A DNA stretch of 64,000 nt from an uncultured Roseburia sp. (GTDB lineage: Bacteria > Bacillota > Clostridia > Lachnospirales > Lachnospiraceae), in NCBI GenBank assembly GCA_946002055.1, contig CAMFYL010000001.1, positions 62,001 through 126,000 of the forward strand. Reading direction: 5' to 3'. The notes below the pieces were generated by a model. The model was not told the DNA's origin and ran no database searches. It worked only from the letters and a program-made list of their open reading frames with translations. Position numbers and translations under genes: made by a program. Shown here in pieces: positions 26,478 through 33,237 of the stretch. Numbering within the stretch: the stretch's first letter is position 1; each line of letters starts with the position of its first letter.

Positions 26478-27143
26478 ATGGAACAATGTAAGATTTCCAA
26501 TATGTATGATTTGAACAAAACCATTGCAGCAGATCTTTTTAAAGGAGCTACCTATCCTTGGGAGGTGTTGCCTAAGATTAGTGCATTTATCGTTGCTTTG
26601 GGAGAGACATTAGATGAGGATAAATTTATCAGACGAGGCGAAAACATTTGGGTGGCTAAGTCTGCAAAAGTGGCAACTACCGCCAGCTTGAATGGCCCTT
26701 TGATTATTGACGAGGATGCAGAGATTCGTCATTGCGCCTTTGTCCGTGGCAATGCCATCGTGGGAAAAGGAGCTGTTGTGGGTAATTCTACAGAACTTAA
26801 GAATGTAGTTATTTTTGACGGGGTACAGGTGCCACATTACAACTATGTGGGGGATTCCATCCTAGGCCACAAGTCCCACATGGGAGCAGGAAGTATCACA
26901 TCAAACGTAAAGTCTGACAAGACTTTGGTGGTTGTTAAGAATGGAGAGGAGCATATTGAGACAGGGCTTAAGAAATTTGGCGCTATGCTTGGTGATTTCG
27001 TGGAAGTTGGCTGCAACAGTGTATTGAATCCGGGGACCGTCATTGGACCACACACCAATGTGTATCCATTGTCTTCTGTTCGGGGCGTGGTAAATGCCAA
27101 CAGTATTTACAAGAACCGCAACGAAGTGGTTGCAAAGCAGTAA
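26478..27143 (+). CDS. Left-handed beta-helix protein resembling GlmU C-terminal domain
   Basis: The start at 26478 (MEQCKISNMYDL) has GGGAGGAAG upstream; the track's longer form lies in topB. Residues from about 60 onward show hexapeptide-repeat text: IWVAKSAKVATTASLNGPLIID (part: VATTASLNGPLIIDEDAEI), RHCAFVRGNAIVGKGAVVGNS, then HYNYVGDSILGHKSHMGAGS. The last resembles the acetyl-CoA site of GlmU. The nucleotidyltransferase half of GlmU is absent. The 221-residue protein is often labelled UDP-GlcNAc pyrophosphorylase-like in Clostridia; an acyltransferase or sugar-nucleotide role is inference. It appears to be the last gene of the NTPase-topB unit. Confidence 0.8.
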   Translation: MEQCKISNMYDLNKTIAADLFKGATYPWEVLPKISAFIVALGETLDEDKFIRRGENIWVAKSAKVATTASLNGPLIIDEDAEIRHCAFVRGNAIVGKGAVVGNSTELKNVVIFDGVQVPHYNYVGDSILGHKSHMGAGSITSNVKSDKTLVVVKNGEEHIETGLKKFGAMLGDFVEVGCNSVLNPGTVIGPHTNVYPLSSVRGVVNANSIYKNRNEVVAKQ

Positions 27144-27173
27144 AAAATATGAGAAAATATTCACAGTGTGTTG

Positions 27174-27226
27174 GTTAATTTTTTAACTATTCTCAGCGTA
27201 GCTGGAATAAATATACCATACATATC
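27174..27226. promoter_or_regulatory. Leader of the GGGtGRT pair with two small inverted repeats
   Basis: GTTAA-N4-TTAAC (27174-27187) and ATACAT-N5-ATGTAT (about 27220-27235) lie in the 109-base gap. I see no convincing sigma-A hexamer pair, so the promoter is undefined. Confidence 0.3.
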
Positions 27227-27252
27227 TTATGTATCATGAAAGGAGTCTTAAA

Positions 27253-27945
27253 ATGATTTACACAAAGGAAGTTGAAAACATGTGTCCTGTTGCTAAGGGC
27301 GCAAAGCATGACCCAGCTCCAATTCCTGAAGAAGGAAAATGGGTACACTCTAAGAAGATTGAAGATATCTCCGGTTTTACACATGGTGTAGGCTGGTGTG
27401 CTCCACAGCAGGGTGCATGTAAGTTATCATTGAATGTTAAGAATGGTGTGATTGAAGAAGCATTGGTTGAGACCATCGGATGCTCAGGTATGACACATTC
27501 AGCAGCTATGGCAGCTGAGATTTTGCAGGGAAAGACAATTCTTGAGGCGTTAAATACTGACCTTGTATGTGATGCTATCAATACAGCTATGAGAGAGTTG
27601 TTCTTGCAGATTGTTTACGGACGTACACAGTCAGCATTCTCTGATGATGGACTTGCTATCGGTGCCGGTCTTGAAGATTTAGGTAAGGGACTTCGTTCTC
27701 AGGTTGGTACTATGTACGCAACTAAGGCTAAGGGTGTTCGTTACTTGGAGATGGCTGAAGGTTATGTTACAGGTATCGCTCTTGACGAGGATAACGAAGT
27801 TATCGGATATCAGTTCGTTTCACTTGGCAAGATGACAGACTTCATCAAGAAGGGTGATGATCCTAACACAGCTTGGGAGAAGGCAAAGGGCCAGTATGGT
27901 CGCGTTGATGACGCTGCTAAGATTATCGACCCACGTGTAGAGTAA
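27253..27945 (+). CDS. IscU/NifU-like scaffold family protein, partner of GGGtGRT
   Basis: The start at 27253 (MIYTKEVENMCPVAKG) follows AAAGGAGTC. Residues 55-100 align by eye with IscU: CKLSLNVKNGVIEEALVETI, then GCSGMTHSAAMAAEILQGKT, parallel to IscU's FGCGSAIASSSLATEMIKGKT. That covers the second IscU cysteine (Cys77). The third, HC in IscU, is replaced (RTQSAFSDD), while Cys49, Cys56 and Cys106 are extra. It is therefore unlikely to be a classical cluster scaffold, although databases name it iron-sulfur assembly scaffold. The 230-residue product ends in a basic/aspartate segment. Codon choice (GCT, GGT, CTT, GTT) is more biased than in neighbours, suggesting high expression. The GGGtGRT gene follows by 21 bases. 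Confidence 0.85.
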   Translation: MIYTKEVENMCPVAKGAKHDPAPIPEEGKWVHSKKIEDISGFTHGVGWCAPQQGACKLSLNVKNGVIEEALVETIGCSGMTHSAAMAAEILQGKTILEALNTDLVCDAINTAMRELFLQIVYGRTQSAFSDDGLAIGAGLEDLGKGLRSQVGTMYATKAKGVRYLEMAEGYVTGIALDEDNEVIGYQFVSLGKMTDFIKKGDDPNTAWEKAKGQYGRVDDAAKIIDPRVE

Positions 27946-27966
27946 GAGAAAGGAGACGAAAAGAAG

Positions 27967-28977
27967 ATGGCTTTATTTGAATCATATGAAAGAAGAATTC
28001 CACAGATTAATGCTGTGTTGAATAGCTATGGTATCAGCTCTATCGAAGAGGCTGAAAAGATTACAAAGGATGCTGGACTTGATGTTTACGATCAGATCAA
28101 GAAAATCCAGCCTATCTGTTTTGAGAATGCTTGCTGGGCTTACATTGTAGGTGCTGCAATTGCAATTAAGAAGGACTGCCGTAGAGCTGCTGATGCTGCA
28201 GCTGCAATCGGTGAAGGTCTTCAGGCTTTCTGTATTCCCGGTTCTGTTGCTGATCACCGTAAGGTTGGTCTTGGACATGGTAACTTAGGAAAGATGTTAT
28301 TAGAGGAAGAGACAGAGTGCTTCTGCTTCTTAGCAGGTCATGAGTCCTTCGCAGCTGCAGAAGGTGCTATCGGTATTGCTGAGAAGGCTAATAAAGTACG
28401 TAAGAAACCTCTTCGCGTTATCTTGAACGGTCTTGGAAAAGACGCTGCTCAGATTATCTCACGTATCAACGGATTTACATATGTTGAGACTAAGTTTGAT
28501 TACACAAAGAACGAAGTTAACGTAGTTTATGAGAAGGCATATTCTGATGGACTTCGTGCAACCGTTAAGTGCTACGGTTCTGATGATGTTCAGGAAGGTG
28601 TTGCAATTATGCATATGGAGAATGTTGGTGTATCTATCACAGGTAACTCAACAAACCCAACACGTTTCCAGCATCCGGTAGCAGGTACATACAAGAAGGA
28701 ATGTATCGAGCAGGGTAAGGAGTACTTCTCAGTAGCATCCGGTGGTGGTACAGGTCGTACACTTCATCCGGATAACATGGCTGCAGGTCCTGCTTCTTAC
28801 GGTATGACAGATACTTTGGGACGTATGCACTCTGATGCACAGTTCGCAGGTTCTTCATCTGTTCCTGCTCACGTAGAGATGATGGGTCTTATCGGTGCAG
28901 GTAACAACCCAATGGTAGGTATGACTGTAGCAGTAGCTGTATCTATCCAGGAAGCAGCAGACGCAGGTAAATTCTAA
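27967..28977 (+). CDS. GGGtGRT protein
   Basis: Matches the family named after its motif, seen here as VASGGGTGRTLHPDNMA near residue 265. Function is unknown. Other invariant-looking stretches are CIPGSVADHRKVGLGHGNLG, LAGHESFAAAEGAIGIAEKA and SITGNSTNPTRFQHPVAGTY. The Gly- and His-rich motifs suggest a nucleotide or phosphate-binding fold, but this is inference. The 336-residue protein is cytoplasmic, without a signal or membrane segment. GAAAGGAGACGAAAAGAAG lies upstream. Codon use is strongly biased like the partner gene, as in very highly expressed genes. The pairing with an IscU-like gene is conserved in anaerobes as far as I recall. Conserved Cys (e.g. CFENACW) could bind metal. Confidence 0.88.
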   Translation: MALFESYERRIPQINAVLNSYGISSIEEAEKITKDAGLDVYDQIKKIQPICFENACWAYIVGAAIAIKKDCRRAADAAAAIGEGLQAFCIPGSVADHRKVGLGHGNLGKMLLEEETECFCFLAGHESFAAAEGAIGIAEKANKVRKKPLRVILNGLGKDAAQIISRINGFTYVETKFDYTKNEVNVVYEKAYSDGLRATVKCYGSDDVQEGVAIMHMENVGVSITGNSTNPTRFQHPVAGTYKKECIEQGKEYFSVASGGGTGRTLHPDNMAAGPASYGMTDTLGRMHSDAQFAGSSSVPAHVEMMGLIGAGNNPMVGMTVAVAVSIQEAADAGKF

Positions 28978-29008
28978 GAAGGGCTTTCATGCTGATATAG
29001 GATTCTGA

Positions 29009-29146
29009 TTGAATGTAGAGACTCGGTTTTCCGACAGGCTGATGATTTGGCTTGTGGGAGACTTGCTTGGAGCATGCCCAGAAAATGGGGCTTGGCGTGA
29101 GAGCATACGAATTGGTGCAGATTTAGAAAAATACACGAATACATAG
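29009..29146 (+). CDS. Possible 45-residue ORF after the GGGtGRT gene
   Basis: The gap of 367 bases after the GGGtGRT gene holds an open frame starting at TTG 29009 (AGGA 6 bases upstream) or ATG 29042, ending at 29146, 3 bases before a terminator. The translation (middle part RLMIWLVGDLLGACPENGAW) has a natural amino-acid mix but matches nothing I know. It could be a small protein, the remnant of a larger gene, or part of a 3' UTR. No other feature was seen between 28978 and 29148. Confidence 0.3.
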   Translation: MNVETRFSDRLMIWLVGDLLGACPENGAWRESIRIGADLEKYTNT

Positions 29147-29148
29147 TA

Positions 29149-29178
29149 AGAGCAGACCTGTAATGGGTCTGCTCTTTT
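29149..29178 (+). terminator. Terminator of the GGGtGRT unit
   Basis: AGAGCAGACC pairs with GGTCTGCTCT over a short loop, followed by TTTT. The stem is perfect. Confidence 0.85.
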
Positions 29179-29203
29179 GATGTCATATTTGATACATTTC
29201 TTG

Positions 29204-29232
29204 TTGTGGACAGAAAACCCGTGTGTTATACT
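29204..29232 (+). promoter_or_regulatory. Promoter of the type I toxin mRNA
   Basis: TTGTGG (29204-29209), 17 bp, TATACT (29227-29232). It predicts a start near 29239 and a long 5' leader of about 107 bases before the toxin ATG. Confidence 0.7.
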
Positions 29233-29345
29233 ACAAACAGGTGCTACCAAAAGCGGTAGGCGGTTACGCCCTCTCATACAGAGGGGCAACCCTCTGGCTT
29301 ATTAGACTCTCAAAGAGAGAATACATAGGAAGGAGGGTGAGGCCA

Positions 29346-29432
29346 ATGGTGAGTTACCCTGATTTGATTCAGTTTGTAATTATGCTAACGGCATTTGCTA
29401 CTTTCATTGTAAAGTTATGCAAAAGAAAATAA
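29346..29432 (+). CDS. Type I toxin, holin-like small membrane peptide
   Basis: A 28-residue peptide (MVSYPDLIQFVIMLTAFATF, then a basic end) with one hydrophobic segment of about 16 residues and a KLCKRK tail. It matches the putative holin-like toxin (Hol_Tox, TxpA/BsrG-like) pattern MVTYxxLFQF...K. The AAGGAGGG ribosome site is strong, and leader sequences containing CCCTC can pair with it. The mRNA 5' end (GGTGCTACC) is complementary to its 3' end (GGTAGCACC), the long-range closure typical of these toxin mRNAs. An antisense RNA gene overlaps the 3' part. The ORF track reports it only inside a 69-residue frame starting at 29223. Toxicity by membrane damage is inferred from the family. Confidence 0.85.
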   Translation: MVSYPDLIQFVIMLTAFATFIVKLCKRK

Positions 29433-29511
29433 CCGCCCTGTCCCAAACTGTGCGGTTATTTCCAATAACTAATCAATGAGGGCTAACCGTCTATCGGTAG
29501 CACCTTTTTCT
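29421..29511 (-). ncRNA. Antisense RNA antitoxin of the type I module
   Basis: On the minus strand a strong promoter at 29518-29546 is followed by about 90 bases that end in a hairpin, AATAACCGC/GCGGTTATT, and the T-rich TTTTCTTTT. The RNA would overlap the last codons and whole 3' region of the toxin mRNA, including its 3' terminator stem. Ends are estimated from promoter and terminator. Confidence 0.75.
29482..29509 (+). terminator. Terminator of the toxin mRNA
   Basis: GCTAACCG pairs with CGGTAGC (one bulge) over TCTAT, then ACCTTTTT. GGTAGCACC here is also complementary to the mRNA 5' end. Confidence 0.65.
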
Positions 29512-29517
29512 ATTAAA

Positions 29518-29546
29518 ATCTTACAATCCTATGTTCTTTTTGTCAA
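29518..29546 (-). promoter_or_regulatory. Promoter of the antisense RNA
   Basis: Minus-strand consensus -35 TTGACA (29541-29546), 17 bp, TAAGAT (29518-29523). It looks stronger than the toxin promoter, as expected for an antitoxin made in excess. Confidence 0.75.
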
Positions 29547-29624
29547 GATACGCATTTTGTATTGATACCATTTAAGACTAATATTAGGACGAAAGAATTG
29601 TGGGAGTTCCCCGTTTTTCATAAG

Positions 29625-29635
29625 TCTGTTATAAT
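29625..29635 (+). promoter_or_regulatory. Extended -10 promoter of the YitT gene
   Basis: TCTGTTATAAT: perfect TATAAT (29630-29635) with the TGn extension and no recognisable -35. Confidence 0.5.
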
Positions 29636-29664
29636 ATGAGAAATTGTATCAGAAGGGAGAATGT

Positions 29665-30543
29665 ATGAGTAGAGAAAGATTTGACATAAAAAATTTTATT
29701 GCATTGACGATTGCAGGTATCATAAACGCATTTGGTGTGACCTTCTTTTTATATCCCGTGAACTTATATGACTCTGGGATTTCGGGTACCTCTATGCTGT
29801 TGGCACAGGTGACGCCGGAGCATTTGACACTTTCTATGTTCCTGGTTCTCATCAACTTTCCATTGTTTTTGTATGGTTACAAGAAAATGGGTATTACCTT
29901 TACGGTATACTCCGTATACGCTGTTTTTGTCTATTCTATGGCAGCGTGGCTGATTACCGATGTGTTGCCTGTGGATGTCAGCATTGCTTCTCCTCTGGCG
30001 GAACAAGATTTGCTTTTATGTGCTATCTTTGGCGGTTTGATATCAGGGATTGGAAGTGGCTTGACCATTCGTTTTGGCGGAGCCATAGATGGTGTTGAGA
30101 TTCTTGCTATTTTATTTGCGAAAAGGTTAAATGTCACTGTGGGAATGTTTGTGATGGGATATAACATTGTCCTATATGTAATGGCGGGATTGATACAGTC
30201 CAGTTGGATTCTGCCGTTGTATTCCATTATTACATATGCTGCGGCACTAAAGACAGTAGATTTCATTGCAGAAGGTTTGGATAAGGCAAAGTCGGCGATG
30301 ATTATTACCAATCATCCACAGAATATATGTCAGGCGTTGTCCAGTGAATTTGGAAATGGCATTACCTTGATGGATGCCAAGGGATTTTATTCCGATAAAG
30401 ACAAGACCTTGATTTATTTTGTGGTGAACCGTTTCCAGATTAATAAAGTAAGACAGATTGTGGCGGAAGAAGATCCACACGCTTATGTTACCATAACCGA
30501 GGTATCGGATGTGCTGGGACATGACGCCTACGACGGGAAATAG
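29665..30543 (+). CDS. YitT family membrane protein
   Basis: Member of the YitT (DUF161 plus DUF2179) family of Firmicutes membrane proteins with no settled function. The start at 29665 (MSRERFDIKNFI) follows GAAGGGAG; the track's TTG start is rejected. Five or six membrane segments cover residues 10-195 (for example LTIAGIINAFGVTFFLYPV and LLLCAIFGGLISGIGSGL). The C-terminal cytoplasmic domain of about 80 residues (KSAMIITNHPQNICQAL, then TLIYFVVNRFQINKVRQIV) is DUF2179. Length 292 aa is typical. It has its own promoter and converges on birA with only 2 bases between stops. Confidence 0.92.
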   Translation: MSRERFDIKNFIALTIAGIINAFGVTFFLYPVNLYDSGISGTSMLLAQVTPEHLTLSMFLVLINFPLFLYGYKKMGITFTVYSVYAVFVYSMAAWLITDVLPVDVSIASPLAEQDLLLCAIFGGLISGIGSGLTIRFGGAIDGVEILAILFAKRLNVTVGMFVMGYNIVLYVMAGLIQSSWILPLYSIITYAAALKTVDFIAEGLDKAKSAMIITNHPQNICQALSSEFGNGITLMDAKGFYSDKDKTLIYFVVNRFQINKVRQIVAEEDPHAYVTITEVSDVLGHDAYDGK

Positions 30544-30545
30544 TT

Positions 30546-31550
30546 TTAAAGTTTAATACTAATCTCCCCGGAGTTCACAGTTGTCATCTCGGATGAACCT
30601 GCCAGACGTACCACCAACTGCCCCCGGTCATCTACATCCAAAACCTTGGCCTGAACAGAGGTGCTGTCGGCAGATAGCAGATATACCTCTTTGCCCATGG
30701 CAAGCTGTCTGTCACGATATTCCTTCATATAACCCACATCCGGCAACAGATGATATATCTTATAGAATTCATTCAGAAAGGTGGACGCCATAAGGTTTCT
30801 GGTACCGCTTGGACATTCCTTGTCAAAGAGACTTCCAGCAACGTGAGAGATATTATCCGGCCAACCATCCTTTGGTGGACATAGATTAAATCCGATGCCC
30901 ATAATGGCATAATCTAACTCACCGGTTTCCATAGAAAGAAAGGCTTCTGTTAATATTCCGCTGATTTTCTTTCCATACAAAAATAAGTCATTGACCCATT
31001 TAATCTGAACATCTCCGGAAGAGAGCATATCATTTGCCGCTTCACATGCCTTTGCCCCGGCTACAGCAGCAGCTGTGGTAATCAGGGTGGCATCTTGAAA
31101 AGATAGGCTTGGACGAAGCAAAATACTAAGATATAATCCGGTGGCGTCAGGAGAATAGAAGGCTCGTCCTTTTCGTCCACGGCCCGCAGTCTGTTCTTCT
31201 GCGATAACGCACAGGCCTTCCGCTGTGCCTTGTACCCCCTGTTCTCGAACAGCGTTGTTGGTGGAATCAACGGTTGCCAGACATTGTAGCTGATAAAATG
31301 CGTTTGCCTCCTGAGTTAATCCATTTAAAATGGCATCACTACTTAAGATATCTGTTGTGACGTCCATGGTATAACCCAATTTTGTGGAGCCGGATATGTG
31401 ATATCCCTCTTCACGCAATCCGTTAATTGCTTTCCACACAGCAGTTCTTGATACCGTAAGCTGCTCAGCCAGTTCCTGACCGGAGTAGTAGGTTCCACGG
31501 TGCTCATGAAGAATATGTAATACCTTTTCTTTTACAGATGTCTTCGCCAT
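30546..31550 (-). CDS. birA: Bifunctional biotin ligase/biotin operon repressor BirA
   Basis: Attaches biotin to carboxyl-carrier proteins and represses biotin genes when loaded with biotinyl-AMP. The N-terminal winged helix (TYYSGQELAEQLTVSRTAVW) marks the DNA-binding type of the enzyme. The catalytic domain has EEQTAGRGRKGRAFYSP (the biotinyl-AMP loop), IKWVNDLFLYGKKISGIL and the C-terminal SH3-like domain. 334 residues is normal. The start codon follows AGGAGAACTT. It is the second gene of bioY-birA (12-base gap), and the BirA operator lies upstream of bioY, so it should control its own operon. Confidence 0.96.
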   Translation of the reverse strand: MAKTSVKEKVLHILHEHRGTYYSGQELAEQLTVSRTAVWKAINGLREEGYHISGSTKLGYTMDVTTDILSSDAILNGLTQEANAFYQLQCLATVDSTNNAVREQGVQGTAEGLCVIAEEQTAGRGRKGRAFYSPDATGLYLSILLRPSLSFQDATLITTAAAVAGAKACEAANDMLSSGDVQIKWVNDLFLYGKKISGILTEAFLSMETGELDYAIMGIGFNLCPPKDGWPDNISHVAGSLFDKECPSGTRNLMASTFLNEFYKIYHLLPDVGYMKEYRDRQLAMGKEVYLLSADSTSVQAKVLDVDDRGQLVVRLAGSSEMTTVNSGEISIKL

Positions 31551-31562
31551 AAGTTCTCCTAA

Positions 31563-32114
31563 TTATTTGTTTTCCGGTAACAAGTTTGCCTTGGTAAGGG
31601 CAACGCGAAGTGCTTTTCCTATGAGAGTAGCTGCCACAATCTTCGCAAAATCTCCCGGAATGAATGGAAATACACACATGGTTAGTGAAGAAACAAGATC
31701 TGTCTTCATTTCAATCATAAACCAAGCAGTGCCGAAAGCATAGAGCACAGCAGTAGCAACAATCATGCCAACAACGGATAAAATGATGTTGGCATTGGAT
31801 TTTTTCACAAACATACTGCAGATAAATGCTAAGAACAGATATCCAACAATGTATCCGCCGGTAGGGCCGGCAAGCTTTGCAAGCCCTCCGGCAGCACCTG
31901 AAAATACAGGCAGTCCGGCGGCACCAAGCAGAATATAGATAAGTACGCTGATGGTACATTCTTTTGGCCCCAACACAAATGCTGCCAAGTAGATGGCAAG
32001 AGTCAAAAGTGAGATTGGGATTGGTCCAATCGGAATGGAAAGTGGTCCCAGTACACACATCAATGCTGCCATAATAGCACAAGTTGCCATAGAATAAATC
32101 GTTAACTTTTTCAT
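31563..32114 (-). CDS. bioY: BioY biotin transporter substrate-binding subunit
   Basis: S component of an ECF-type transporter, imports biotin; no biotin synthesis genes are seen here. The 183-residue protein has five or six membrane segments. Family motifs include GPLSIPIGPIPISLLTLAIY near the N-terminus, VFSGAAGGLAKLAGPTGGYI and FIPGDFAKIVAATLIG at the end. Shared ECF A/T components would be encoded elsewhere. GGGAGAAAAA precedes the start. It lies downstream of a promoter whose -35 forms part of a canonical BirA operator, and birA follows it. Confidence 0.95.
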   Translation of the reverse strand: MKKLTIYSMATCAIMAALMCVLGPLSIPIGPIPISLLTLAIYLAAFVLGPKECTISVLIYILLGAAGLPVFSGAAGGLAKLAGPTGGYIVGYLFLAFICSMFVKKSNANIILSVVGMIVATAVLYAFGTAWFMIEMKTDLVSSLTMCVFPFIPGDFAKIVAATLIGKALRVALTKANLLPENK

Positions 32115-32150
32115 GTTTTTTCTCCCTTGTTCAAAAAATATCTACAAAGG

Positions 32151-32179
32151 AGTCTATCAATGCAATTCATATTTGTCAA
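32151..32179 (-). promoter_or_regulatory. bioY-birA promoter
   Basis: Minus-strand TTGACA (32174-32179), 17 bp, TAGACT (32151-32156). The -35 lies within the left half-site of the BirA operator. Confidence 0.65.
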
Positions 32180-32203
32180 CCAAAATTTAAATAAAGTTGA
32201 CAA
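32173..32203. promoter_or_regulatory. BirA operator
   Basis: TTGTCAAC, 15 bases, GTTGACAA: a perfect inverted repeat close to the Firmicutes BirA consensus TTGTTAAC-N14/15-GTTAACAA, directly upstream of bioY-birA. Confidence 0.88.
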
Positions 32204-32221
32204 TGAAAAAACCGATAACAA

Positions 32222-33157
32222 TCAATCATCCAAGGAGTGGAGTAATTCACCAACCATTCCTTCATATTCTGCAAGCTTCTTGGTTTTTAAGAGCCTCTTT
32301 AGTGTCTTTTCTTCTCCCGGAAAATTATGTATCCAGTAGGTCCAAAGCTCTTTCATTTTAAAGAGCGTTGGAGAAGGCCCAGACATCTCATCGCAATATG
32401 CGGCGTATATCTCATCATGAAATTTTGCAAAGCGAGCCACGTCAAATGTCGCATATTCCGCAGACGCTCCACTGATTGCACCTAGAAGTTCAGGCTTTGC
32501 AATGAGCCCCCGTCCCAGCATCACATCAGCTGGTGCAACTTGTTCCATCACATTTTCATATGATGCCACACTATAGATATCCCCATTGTAGCAAAGTCTT
32601 GTATTCGGCAACATTTCCTTCGCTAATGCAAATGCCTCCAGGTGTGGTGTTCCCTTGTAAAACTCTTTCTGCAGTCTTGGGTGGATAATCAGCTCCTCCA
32701 TGGGAATTTGCTGATAGACCTTTAGAATGGCCTCCCATTCATCTAAAGAAGATAAGCCAATTCTGGTCTTAATGGAGATGTTACATTCACACCCATCGAA
32801 AATCTCATCTAAAAAGCGGTGCAAATCATCCGGCACAGAAAGAAATCCGGAACCCCGTTTCTTCGACACAACAGTGCCGGAGGGACAACCAAGATTCAGA
32901 TTGACTGTCTCATAGCCCAAATCATGTAACCGCTTCGCAATATCTAAAAACTCGTCCACCCGATTGGTTAGAATCTGTGGAACCACAGTAATCTCGCTAT
33001 TGTGTTCCGGCAAGGTATCCATTTGCTCTCGGTGACTCATGGTAGCGCTGGTGATAAACGGAGTGAAGTATTTATCCGCGCCTCCGTAGACGTGATGAAA
33101 TGCATTGCGGTAAATATAAGTGGTAATCCCCTCCAAAGGGGCGAAATATATTGCCAT
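32222..33157 (-). CDS. tRNA-dihydrouridine synthase family protein
   Basis: FMN-dependent reductase that makes dihydrouridine in the tRNA D loop. The 311-residue protein opens MAIYFAPLEGITTYIYRNAF, and has the catalytic cysteine in VNLNLGCPSGTVVSKKRGSG, the FMN/RNA region NISIKTRIGL, IHPRLQKEFYKG (the HxR element) and CYNGDIYSV. It belongs to a compact clostridial branch that differs from the DusB clustered with ribosomal genes in Bacillus, so I give no dusA/B/C symbol. AAGGAGTAATTT is the ribosome site. It is divergent from the gene at 33238. Confidence 0.9.
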   Translation of the reverse strand: MAIYFAPLEGITTYIYRNAFHHVYGGADKYFTPFITSATMSHREQMDTLPEHNSEITVVPQILTNRVDEFLDIAKRLHDLGYETVNLNLGCPSGTVVSKKRGSGFLSVPDDLHRFLDEIFDGCECNISIKTRIGLSSLDEWEAILKVYQQIPMEELIIHPRLQKEFYKGTPHLEAFALAKEMLPNTRLCYNGDIYSVASYENVMEQVAPADVMLGRGLIAKPELLGAISGASAEYATFDVARFAKFHDEIYAAYCDEMSGPSPTLFKMKELWTYWIHNFPGEEKTLKRLLKTKKLAEYEGMVGELLHSLDD

Positions 33158-33167
33158 AAATTACTCC

Positions 33168-33197
33168 TTGGAAATTGTGTTTGTTCTATTATATAAT
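33168..33197 (+). promoter_or_regulatory. Promoter of the unknown anchored protein
   Basis: TTGGAA (33168-33173), 18 bp, TATAAT (33192-33197), 41 bases before the ATG at 33238. Confidence 0.6.
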
Positions 33198-33237
33198 TTA
33201 ATGGAGAATAAGAAAATCATTTTTCAAGGTGAACTTT

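Noticed and set aside
28974-29289. Overlapping minus-strand ORFs of 70 and 100 residues in the gap after the GGGtGRT gene
   Set aside because: They run through the plus-strand terminator and toxin promoter, and lack a ribosome site or family resemblance.
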